This document shows, piece by piece, positions 22,481 to 34,400 of a DNA stretch of 64,000 bases. A program made the translations under genes and the position numbers. The notes under the pieces were generated by a model. The model did no database searches. It worked only from the letters and a program-made list of their open reading frames with translations, and had not been told where the DNA came from. Every line of letters begins with the position of its first letter. Position 1 is the stretch's first letter. The stretch is from Eimeria necatrix (lineage: Eukaryota > Apicomplexa > Conoidasida > Eucoccidiorida > Eimeriidae), in the NCBI RefSeq assembly GCF_000499385.1, contig NW_013654827.1, positions 7,501-71,500 of the forward strand. Reading direction: 5' to 3'.

Positions 22481-25400
22481 AGGCCGACGAATCATTCTGC
22501 TGCTGCTGCTGCTTCTGCTATCGCTGGAATGCGCTGAAAAGTTTGCATTTTATGTTTTGTTTTTTAGTTGAAAAGCATCGGAGTGGATTTAAAAAATTGA
22601 TTTTGTTTTTTTGGATTTCGTTTTGTTCAGGAGTGCTGAGTGGCTGGCTAGAAAAGCCGCTGTTCGAGCGCAAGCCCAAACCCATGGCTCTTGATGATGC
22701 AGATCAACTTATTAAAACAAATTTGGCCAACAGAATTCACATTATGAATGAAGAAGGAAAAGAACTTCACAAAATTCTCAAAGAGTCTGCAGACGCTCTT
22801 AAGGCCACCAAGGGTGCGGCCAGGCAGCCAATTCGAGGGTTTGCAGCGCTGCCGCGCCGAGGGTTTAGGGTTTACCGCGCGCCTTAGGGTTTAGGGTTTA
22901 GGGTTTAGGGTTTGGGGTTTAGCTTAGGGTTTGGGGTTCAGGGCCTGGTTTTTAGGGTTTGAAGTGCTCGAGGCCGCGGGCAGATGAAAGCTGAAGGTGT
23001 TCAGCAGCAGAGTCTTTAGCCCACAGATTAAGCTAGCTAGGGTTTAGGGTTTGGAGTACTGAACTTAGGGTTTAGGGTTTAGCTTTCAACTATAAAGCCT
23101 GGGGAGTTAGGGTCTAAGATATTTGAGCTCGCTTCGCTGTGAAATTCTAGGGCTTGGATAAGCAATAAATACAAGAATTAATTGAAGACCTGACTTGAGT
23201 TTTTAACACAAAGCTTTAAACCCTTTCTTAAAGCCTACTTCGCAAACCCTAAACCCTAAACCCTAGAACATTAGAGTTACTTCTTGCACATGGCGTCCAA
23301 GTTCCCTTAGCTGGTTTTTGCCACTTTTGCCTAATCCCTTAGCCTTTATCTGCAAGCTCCAATCTCCCAGCTATTGGCCCCAAACCCTAAACCCTAAACC
23401 CTAAACCCTCGCTGTGGTGCTGCCGCTGCAGGAATGTCCCAATGGCGATCTCACACTCACTTTGTCAGTGCTGTTGTCAGTGAGGGTTTTGCTGCTGTCG
23501 CCACAGCTGGTGTTGGCCAGCTGGTGAAATCTCTGGAAGCAAGTGAGTCTTTTATTCAAAAGTTATTTTATTTTCTCTTTTTGCATTTTTTAATTTACAA
23601 CTTTATACTTTTTAATCTATTTTATCTGCCTCGCTGTTCGAGTTGCTTGCTGGGCACTCCCTTTACCACATTTTAGGATTGCAATTCAGGGTATAAGGGG
23701 GGGTATTTGTGATCGAGGGTTTAGGGTTTAGGGTTTGGGGTTTCGCGATGGTTAAACAAACGTTAAGTTGCTTCAATAGTTGGAGTTCACCGCAGATGCC
23801 ACGCACATGCATTTTTCGTCAGCAGCAGATGCAGCTGCTGCTGCTGCTGCTGCTGCAGCTGCTGCCCTTGTGATTGTTGCTGCTGCTGCCATAATTATGG
23901 CTGCAGCCACCGCAGCAGCATTCTCCAGAGCTGCCGCTGCAGCAGGAGCTGCTGCTGCTGCTGCTGCTGGATCCACAGCATCTGCGGCTGCAGCGGCAGT
24001 AGCGGTTGCTGCTGTGGCCGGTGCTGCTGCTACTGCTGCAGCATCTTTACCTGTTGACTGTTATTTCATCTCTTGATATATTTTTCAATTATTTGATTAT
24101 AAAAACATTTTTCTTTTCTCTTTTGTGTGGTTTCCCCACATTTCAGCTATGGGCCCCCGGCCTGAGGCCCCGCCGCTGTTTGAAGTTAAACTGGAACTCA
24201 TTAAAAATGTAATTGACCTGGTGCCGCCTTTCAAAGGGGAAGTTGGGTGAGTAAAGTACTTTACAATGCTCATTTATTATTATCATTTATTATATTTTTG
24301 CTGCCCCAGGAACCAGGAACTTACTTTTTAGTTCGGAAACACTTTTATTCATGTTTTTCATCTGCGTGCTTTGGCTGCTTTGTTTGTTGTTTGTAGTGTT
24401 TGTTTGTCTCATACCCTTTTTCTATTTTCCTCCTTTCTTTTCAGTTTTTCTCTTTATTTATTTTTTCTATCTTTTGCTTCGCCGAATGGCTTTTGTTCCG
24501 TGGGAAGCGCATAGAGCAAATTCATATTTCAACATCTTTTTGCTTTCTTTCGGTTTATTTGCTTCCTAAAGGAGGTGGTTTTTTTCTCGTAGATAACTCC
24601 TTATTCGTCATTCAGCTTGTCCGAAAGGCCATTTAATTTCCTTTTTATTTTCTACTTGTCAATATTTTCCTCTTCCTTTTATGTGCCACCGGCACCAACT
24701 CTTGCGCCAACATCGTCCACACGAGTTGCAGCAACAGCTGCAGCAACAATAGCTGCAGCAGCAACAGCTGCAGCAGCCACAGCTGCAGCAGCAACCGCCA
24801 GTTTATGTACTTTGCGTTGCATGCGCAGAAGTATATGCAGTGTAATAGATGGCTGGGTGGCGGACTTTTTAAAAAGTGCCGCTGCCACCAACCGCCTAGA
24901 CACTGGCAAGGGGGATTACTTGGCAGAGGTCAAGGAGTCCTACAGCTTCATGGTAAACCCTAAACCCTAAACCCTAAACCCTTAATTCTGAGCCCCACGC
25001 CTGAGTTAAAATGGCTATAATACACCCTGAAACTCTGAACATCTTGACAACGAGTCTTTGGATTATGAAAAAAAAGCTTTAGGGTTCCAGGATTAGCGTT
25101 TATCGTCTAATAATTGCCATTAGCGTCTGTTGTCCAGATCTTGCTTATGAGCTTTTGAATGAAAGGGTTTACGCCTCATGTTCTGGTTTCCGCCCTCCAA
25201 TTGAAGTGCTTAGGATTCAGGCTCTAGGGTTTGGGGTTTTGCGTTGAGGGTTTAGGGTTTAGTCTGATTGTTCTAAGTTTCAATTTGCAGTCTATTCGCG
25301 CTCGGCTGACCGAAATTCTTGAGGAAGCTGAATCCAAGGTGAACGCGTGGCTGGGCGAAACTCATAAATATGAGTTTCTGTGGAAGACAGACCCGGCTCA

Positions 25401-28400
25401 GGATTTAGAAGCGTTTGTTGCCAATTATCCAAAAGAAGAATTAATAATTGGTGGCAGTGAGAACGAAAGCGCAGAAAGCGTCTTCGAACTCATCGGAATC
25501 GATCTTGGACGCAGAGTCAGAAACACACCAAAAGCTTCAAACCACAAACCCTAAAATGTAGACTTTGAGTGTTAAAGTCGACGTAGGAGACGCAGTATTG
25601 CACCAGTCCACAGCCTAAACCCTGAAAAAAGTTTCAATAACTCTGAAACCGCGTGTTGCTCCCACGCGGGACTCTGGCGCTTAACGGCGAAGGCAGTAAA
25701 CCCTAAATTGGGGTTAACGGGGGTTTGCTTCGTGTGTTAGGTGCCTCAACTGAGCTGCTTCGAAGAACGCATCATCTATTTTGAAAGTCTAAGGGCGGAA
25801 ATAGCTGAAATGCGCACCCCCGTAGACATATACTTCTTGCGGGTGAATGCCCAGCCAGCGAAGGTGCAGCTGAGCCAACTCGCCGCATCTTGGGCGAACT
25901 ACTACATCAATTATCTTTTGAAAGTCTGTCTCGCCAGAGCTGATTCAATTACAGATTTCATCAACAAAATGGATGCTTTTCTCTCGGCCAAGCCGCCCGC
26001 TGAAGACCCTGACAACGAGGACAGCAGCAGCAATTCTGAACATGTCGGCAACAGCAACGATGAAAACAAGGAAGGAGGCGACGGCAGCAACGAACGTGAA
26101 GCTGACGAGAAGAAAGAAGTTGATAGCAATAAAGAAGCGCTGTACAAATTCATGACTTATATTCGAGACGTAAAAATTGCAAACGAACCCATCCGACAGC
26201 TAATGGGGCCTATTCATGAGCAGGTGAGACGCATGCAATTACTGTAAAAGGATATTTAAGTACAATTGCAACATGCTGTGCATGAAGTGCCCTATATGAC
26301 GGTGCTTATTTTTGCAATTATTCATCGCATGCGCCATTGAACACTTGGCAAGTTGCCACTCTTTTGATTTGCCTTCGTTCTTATCTGCACGTATTTAAAG
26401 TTGCATTTCTTCACCGCACTTCTCCTTGGTGTGCGTAAACATCTCAATCTACTTTCCTTGATTTACAATGGTCGAAATATATAGCTAGCCCTTTGATTAC
26501 ATCAATCTGTCGTCTCATGCATGTCAATTTACTTGATGAAGCCTCCTCAAATCAGCATGGCTAGCTAGTCCTGCACTTTTCTGTCTTTGCCTTTATCTGC
26601 ATATTAATGTACCTACAAGAAGCCTTTCTTAACTTGGCCTGTGTCATCTTGTTTCGGTGGCCTCCACCGCAAGCCTTTGCCCAGAAACGGCTGACAGTGT
26701 AATGCAAATCTGCTTGTTGAACTCAGGTGGCGATGCTCAAGAAGCACGGCTGCACACTGCCAGAGGGGCGTCTCGCAGCCTTTGATTTGGCCCCGTCGAA
26801 ATGGGAGGAAGTGCTGCGCAAGGCGTTTGGTGCGAAGGAGGTCATTCTGCCTCTTCAGAACAAGGAGGTGACAAACATTAGAAACAAACTCGACGAATAC
26901 ACAAACCAAGTCTTCCAGTTCAGGGAAAGATTCCTAAGAGAGGCCCCCTTCGAAGCTCATGGAGACCCGCAGCAAGCGTACGAGGCCATTGACGCGTTCT
27001 ATCAGCAGTGCTTAGATATGGAAGCAGAAGCCAAAGAACTGAACAACCTAGAAACCCTCTTTGACCTAGCCAAATCTGTGCATAAGGAACTCAAGGACAC
27101 TAAAGAAGAGCTCAAAATACTCAAAGTAAGTTGGGAGAATCATAGCTAGATAACCAGCTAGCCGGCTGACTATCTGACTGTTTAGCGAGCTAGCCAGTCA
27201 TCAATCCTGGTTCACACTAGGCTAGCTACCCAATTTCATAGCTACACATCCATCAAAGCATAAAGAGAGTAGAGGCTTGCCTGAAGAAATTACCAGCTGC
27301 CGCAGTAGCCAGCTGTGTGTGGCTAGCGTTACCTGCGAATCTGCTTGTAAACAAATTTCTGCATCCTTCTTCGCTACTACCACTGCCTTGTGTTCCTGCC
27401 CTAAAAATACATATTCGCACACATAGCAGTGTTTATCGTGACGGAAGTGGCTTATTAATTCGCCTTTTTTCCACTTTTTGCTTGTCGGTTTGCTTTGTCG
27501 TTTGGTGGTTTCCTGGCGTTTACTTAAATGTTCTTCCTTTTCCTATTCACTGGCTTATTGACTTCCATCGTTGCATTCATTTGGTTGATTTACCGATGTT
27601 TTCAATCTAGCCGTTCGTACTTAGTCATTCGGTCATGCATAGAAACCAGGGAAAAGAGAGTGGCAGCGGAGAGTTTGTCAATCTTGAAGACAAATGAACT
27701 CATTGTTTGTTGAACAAGCCAGTAAAAATGAGATAACGCAAGCATCAGGCAATCCTAAAACACGGATGACAATCCATGCGTCCGCCACGTTAAGCTACTT
27801 AATCAGAGATGAAAGGCATGGATAGTGTTTGTGTGTGTTTGCTTCTCCAGTGAACCACTTACCCAGTAACCTGAACAGATAAATGTAGCAACTTTTGTGC
27901 CAATCCAAAGAAGCAAGTACTTAGCTGACAAACGAAGTAATGCAGCTATTTTAAGTGCTTGTTTGCTTGTTCACAGGAGGCATGGGACGTTAGTGTCTAC
28001 GTCACGAGCTGGTTCGAGGCGTGGAAAGCAACACTCTGGGAGGCAATCGACACGGATGCGTTGTTGCTGCACGTAAAAGACATGCAGAATCAAATGCGGT
28101 CGCTTTCCAAAGAAATAAAGAGCACCAAAATATACACTGTAAGTATACACAAAGATTACTTCAGTTTTGGCTACTTGCAACATACTCGCCTGTTTAACTG
28201 CCACGTACATTGCCTGTTCGGTTATTCAGTTGCTTCCCGCGAATGTACATGATTGGTGGTTGGAGCATTCTTCCATTCATATCAAGTTTGGTTTATTTAC
28301 TCAACTTTTTGTTCTGGCTTTGTTTGGCGTTTCTTGTGTACAATTCATATGCGTGTTCGTCGGTGTTACCCTGTACCTCGTTTCCATACAGCTCCTGACT

Positions 28401-31400
28401 CATTGTGCAACGAATGCATCTTCAAATAGTCCACAACGAACCTTCCCGACTCTTTGGAAAATCCTCAACAAAGTCTACAATTTGCGGTGTAGAACGGGCT
28501 CTTTGCGTTTTGTTTAGGCGGTATTAGAGCGGGTGACGAACATGCAAGTAGTGCTGCCATTGGTTGCTGAGCTGCATTCTGAATTCATGAGAGATAGACA
28601 CTGGAAGCAGCTGATGACGATAGCGGGACAGACATTTGCGAAGGGTAATACTCAAGTCTCGTTCAATTACACTCTCCATAAATGGGTGAACACACGCTAC
28701 GCAACAAGATTAATGTGGTTGATGATTCAAAAAGCGAATTAAGTGCTTGCAGCGTTAATGAGGGACCCAAACATGTTCTTTTACAATTCCCTCGTTCATA
28801 AGCTGACCTTCTGCTCATCGAATTTTGTTCTTTTAGTCTTATTACTAACACCTACAGAGCACTTCAAAGAATATTACATTCATGCAGTTAAGTTGTTTGA
28901 TATCTGCACGCGAGTAGTGAGCCGCACTACTTTTTTCTCGGAATCAACCGTAGCAGGCGTTATTACACATATTTCATCCACTCTAGTTTTGTTACTGTGT
29001 TCGCTGTTCAGGACCAGACTTCTGTTTGCAAGATCTGCTGAACTTGAATTTGCACGAGCGAGCCGCTGATGTTTCTGAAGTGGTTGTCTTGGCTCAGAAG
29101 GAAGCGCGAATAGACAAAAAGTTATCTGAAATAACAAGTACATGGGAGCAAAAGTGTTTGACGTTTTCTCTGGAACGTGAGGAAACACCGCTTTTGCTGC
29201 CGCTAGACGATATCGTGGAAACCTTAGAGCAGCACGCGGTGGATCTAATGACCATGATAAGCCAGGGGGCCGTTATAGATTTTTGCAGAAGTCAAGTGGA
29301 AGAATGGCAACTCAAGCTCAGGACTGTCGACACCGTACTTACGGTCTGGATGGAAGTACAGAGAAAGTGGGAGGTGAGTAATTCTGTGGCTTCTATAGCC
29401 CTCACTTTTTAATTTTCGCCAGTGTTCTTTTGTTCACTCAGTACTGTCACTTTTGTTGCGGTTTATCTCTCTTCTCCTTAGTGTGTGACTATTCCAGTTT
29501 GCTCGCAGTGTTGCTAAAAGGGAAAAGAAGTGAATAGGCAATTCGCAGTTGGCTTATTGTGGTTTGTCTCTCCTCTTTTAGCAGCTTCCAGTGCTGCTTT
29601 AGGCCTTACCTAATGCCATGCCTTCTACGAAAGACAACAACAGCGGCAGAGCTTTAACTAGGCTCTTTTGATTTGTCAGTTGTCCTTTTTAAATTTCCTC
29701 TCTTTTTCTCCCCGTATCTCTGTTGCTTTTTTTCCCCTCTAATTTCCGATGGTGCTTGTTTCCTCCATGCATTCATTGGTATTCTTCTGCCTTCATCTCG
29801 TAAGGTCTCATTTTCTGTGATTTTCGGGTGGTAGCCGTTTATTTTGTTCGTTTTGCCCTCTAGCTTCTGTTTCGTTTTACGCCTGTTGCAAAGCCGTATC
29901 TGCACATCTCGTCTCTGATTTCTTTGTACCATCCCCAGTTTGTACGCTTCATCATTTTACCACTTATATATGTTACAGGTCAAATTTATTCCGCTTCATA
30001 TTTTAGATTTTGTCATTGTCGAGGCATACATGTTTACATATTCGTGAAGGCTGATGGCGTCTTGTCCCACAAAATGTTCGTTATGCCTGTCTCAATCATT
30101 TTTTGCCTGGCTTTACCTCATGTTTGTGCTCTCCTTTCAGCTTCTTCTGTATCTCTCGTTTGCTGCTTAGTTCTTATGCAGCGTTATAGCTTCACGTAGA
30201 CGTCCGACAATTCGCCTTTTCGGTGCTTGTGTCATTCTTGTTCAGTCTCTTTGCCGTTTTATTTTGTGTCATTATTTGTACATCTATCTTTTCCCTGAAG
30301 TTTCCATGCACAATTCATTATTATTTTTCAGCGTTTGCAACCCATATTTATGCAATCTGACGATATCCGTTCTCAACTTCCCCAAGAATCCAAACGCTTC
30401 GAATGTGCTGACGGCGAGTGGCGGGATATGATGTACGGGGCCCAGGCCCAGCCCAATGTAGTCGAGGCTTGTCACGCCGAAGGCAGAGAGGAGCTGCTTA
30501 ATAAACTTAGGGAGAGCATTGAAACATGCGAGAAGGCTCTAGGAGGTATGTACAATGATGCACTAAACGTAGAGATGATTGCTAGGTTCAAAGTTGTTAT
30601 TGCCACCAATAGCACACCTTACAGCACAAGGGAACTTACATTGAAGACAGTACTGAAACCCTAGGATAAATGCTGCAGTGGACACTATTCAGCAATTTCT
30701 TTACCTTTTCTGTGATTCATGTTAGTGTCCTCATTACAGCGAACACGTTCAGTTGAAGACAGGGTAGAGGCTCCGAGACAGTATTAAACCATCCCACGTT
30801 TTTCTTTAACATTATGTACTGCAGTTTGGCGCAGCAAAAAACCCTGGAAAAGCTATAGTATAGTGCAACATGTTGCTCAGCAGTTTGGAGTCGCCCTAAA
30901 AGTAGTGCATTGTATCAAAAAAGCGTCGCTACTCACACCAGACAGCAAAGGGAGCATAATGGCTGCAATACGCTCCGCTGTGTATGAACTTTATCGCTTG
31001 CTTTTTCTCATTTTCCACTGCTTGTCTTTTTTCCTATTTTCTATTACGGTGTTTTCTATTGCCTCCGGTTTTCCTTTGGTTTCGTTATGTCACAGACTAC
31101 CTGGAACAGAAAAAGAAGGCATTTGCTCGATTCTACTTCGTTTCAAATCAGGCTCTCCTGGACATATTGGCAAACGGGAACGATCCACTAAAGGTTTCCT
31201 ACTACTTGGGTGATTGTTTTGATGGAGTTTCAAGTTTGAATTTTGAAAAAAATAAACAAACATATCGCATTGCTAGTGGCATGTATTCCAAAGAAGGAGA
31301 ATATGTGCCGTTCGCTGAGGATTACATCATCGAAGGACCCGTCGAAACAGTAAAAATACTTGCCTAGAATGCCCTTAAGTCTAGGCTTCCTAAACCAATT

Positions 31401-34400
31401 CCTGAAGTGTGGCCGCTGATTGCATAGCTTCCGCACTGAGTGTTTCACACAGAGCATAATCAAGTGTGCTTTTTCTCCTTTGCCTCCCTTGAGGCTTCAC
31501 AGTAGATCGTTTTTTTTAAATATCTCGCCGCAGGTTTCAACCCCTAAGCTTTGACAACCCTGCTTCAACCCTTAAACTGTGAACTCTCTACAGATTAAGC
31601 GTGCCTCTAGCACTGCACCCAAATACGGAAAAGCGACCTCTGCCTACTGTTTTTCTTCTATGTTTGATGAGGGCAGGCGCCGGGGCTATAGTAGCTGGTA
31701 GCTGGGCAGTATCGGTGCAGCAATGTATCTTCCTATGCTGATTGTGTTTCTTCTCAGTATTTATGTAACTTTGAAACGCATATGCGCAAACAAATGCGTG
31801 ACATATTGGAGGTGGCAAAGGGCACTTCAGAAAACTGGGAAGTAGAAAAGCCCAGGTAAGATTTGTGTAACTCTCTGCTTATATCTGCTTGATTTTGTTC
31901 CCCGTCACCTGCTCCTTCGCATTTCAATCTCCGTGTTTTCTCGTGTATCTACTTGTTCTCATTTGACTGCTAGCCTTTTGTCCAATTCTTTGTGGAGTTG
32001 CACTCTTCAAGCTCCTATAGCGCTTGTTCTCCTTTATGTCCTTGTTTGGATTCTGCCTAGGCGGCATTTTAACTCTTTCTAGTGGTCTATTTTCTTGTTT
32101 TCTAGGACGCACTCGTTAAATTTAGTATTTCACTCGGCAATTCATTAATTTTCATTGCGTAAGAGCCTTTGCGTTCTTGTATCTTATCGCTCCTTCTATT
32201 GCAGTTCGCATAAGAAGTGTTTTCTTGCAACTTTATATTTTTCAGCTTGATACTCTTTGATCGTTAACGGCTTCTGTTGCTTGCCTCCTCATGGCGGTTA
32301 CTCAGATTCCACCCGATGGCAAATACATTAACGCGAATATTTGTACACGCGTGCAGCTAGACTTACATTAAGAGCACAAAAAAATACGCTGCGCATGCAA
32401 AAGACGCAAAAGTGTGTGCATTCACATAAAGGCGCAATCGTGCACTGAGGGGCGCATTTGTACACTGGCGAGTAGGCAAGAATTCACGTGCGCACAAACG
32501 CAGATTCGGCATGCCTCACATCAAGAGCAAACATGTATCGGTATTCACGTCGAGACACATTTGGGTTAAAATTGCCCTTCGACTTTCTGCTGTGTGCAGG
32601 GAAGAATGGCTCCGTGACTACTGCAGTCAGGTGTGCTTGGTAGCGAGTCAGATAATGTGGACAGAGGAGGTCACCCGCTGCTTTGAGGAGCTGGAAGGCG
32701 GATCTGAAAATGCAATGAAGGATTACAAAAAGATTTACGATGATCGCATAGACAAGCTCATTAGACAAGTCCAAAAGGACCTGGATATGGGCTTACGGAC
32801 CAAAATTATCACGTTAATTACTATTGATGTTCATCTCAGAGATGTCGTAGAATGCTTCATAACAAAGAAGGTTTCAGAATGTGCGCCAAAGCCACGTCTG
32901 CTAATTTCCACTTATATCTGCCTTTCTTAGTGGACACTAGTCAACTTGTTAAACGTCAGTTGAACCCTATGATGCACGCACTTCATGCTTCATCCTTGCA
33001 CCCTGCGTTGCAGCATCATCCTTTCAATGGCAATCTCAGCTGCGTTTCCATTGGGGCCAGAAGCCAGGAGAAAATAAAAAGGACTGCGTCATTAAAATGT
33101 GCGACTGGACAACCACTTACATGCATGAGTTTGTCGGCAACTGCGGGCGGCTCGTTATCACGCCTTTAACGGATCGCTGCTACATAACCCTCACGCAGGC
33201 TCTGAACTTGACCATGGGAGGTGCCCCGGCGGGCCCTGCAGGCACAGGGAAGACAGAAACAACTAAGGATCTCAGCAGGGCGATAGGTCTTCCCGTCTTC
33301 GTATTTAACTGCTCGGATCAGATGAACTACTTGTCCATGGCGCAAATCTTCATGGGGCTGGCACAGTCGGGGGCGTGGGGGTGTTTCGATGAGTTCAATC
33401 GAATTTCAATTGAGGTGCTTTCTGTGGTATCTACGCAAGTCAAGTGCATACTTGACGCAATGAAAGAAGGACGGAAACGGTTTCAGTTCATGGACGATGA
33501 GATTAATCTCGTCAAAACCTGCGGTGTATTTATTACCATGAATCCAGGCTACGCCGGTAGAACAGAACTACCAGAGAATCTCAAGTCACTTTTCAGGCAA
33601 ATCAAGTCTTCATTCTTATGCCCTAATGCTTAAACATGAGCCCGCAATCATGCTACAGTAGCTCACTTTTCTCTGATTAGACCACCTGGACGTTTACTAA
33701 GTAAATTGGGGCCTAGTGGTGGCGCTATAGGGTATTGCCTCACGCCTCGCCATGTGCAGCCTTTAAAATTTAAGGCGAAGTGCTTGCTGTTATGGATCCG
33801 TGCGTTCTAATCTCGAGCCTTTTCTTTGCGCATTAACGATTGTTATCTGTGGTGCGCCTTGTCTTCGTCTAACAGGCCCTGCGCAATGATCGTGCCTGAC
33901 GTGTTGTTCATCTGCGAGAACATGCTGATGTCAGAGGGTTTCGTATCGGCCCGCGCCTTAGCACATAAATTTGTGACCCTTTATGCTCTATGTAAAACCT
34001 TACTATCAGATGCATTACACTATGATTGGGGTCTCCGAGCAGTCAAGGCTGTGCTGCGGCAAGCTGGCTCACTCAAGAGAGCCGACCCTAATGTTAATGA
34101 AGATACGCTGCTGATGAGGGCACTGAGAGACTTTAATATTGCGAAAATAACAAGTGAAGGTAAGATACGGAAGAGCAGATGAAGCAGCGCAGAATGAAGA
34201 ACTCCAGAAACGTTCCCCACGGTTATATGTACATATTTATGTCTATGAATATGGATTGAATTTGCATATCGCTCCATGCGTCTTGCACAGTTCGAAACAC
34301 AAATCCGTGTATAATTATGAACAGTGTAAATGCGTGAATATCTGCCCTTCACAGATGGTGCCTGTTTTGTTTGTAAAATTGAATTCTTCCATTGCAGACA

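Larger units (their letters stand above)
20641..26223 (+). other. Dynein tail, exons 9-17
   Basis: Exons: 20641-21154, 21536-21787, 22140-22341, 22631-22813, 23432-23542, 24147-24246, 24829-24952, 25291-25515, 25741-26223. Landmarks: [15 protein letters not shown] in exon 9, [19 protein letters not shown] in exon 10, [18 protein letters not shown] in exon 11, [14 protein letters not shown] in exon 14 and [18 protein letters not shown] in exon 16. Exon 9 holds a Ser run of about 25 residues (near residues 614-637) between conserved segments. Exon 17 carries an acidic Asp/Glu/Asn/Ser insertion of about 50 residues. The exon 10 donor (GTCCGA) is weak and the exon 15 acceptor has an in-frame alternative 12 bases downstream (24841). 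Confidence 0.8.

Noticed and set aside
31194..31350. An intron after NGNDPLK (GTTTCC at 31194)
   Set aside because: The frame continues through conserved linker sequence ([13 protein letters not shown]), so there is no intron here; the donor is at 31350.
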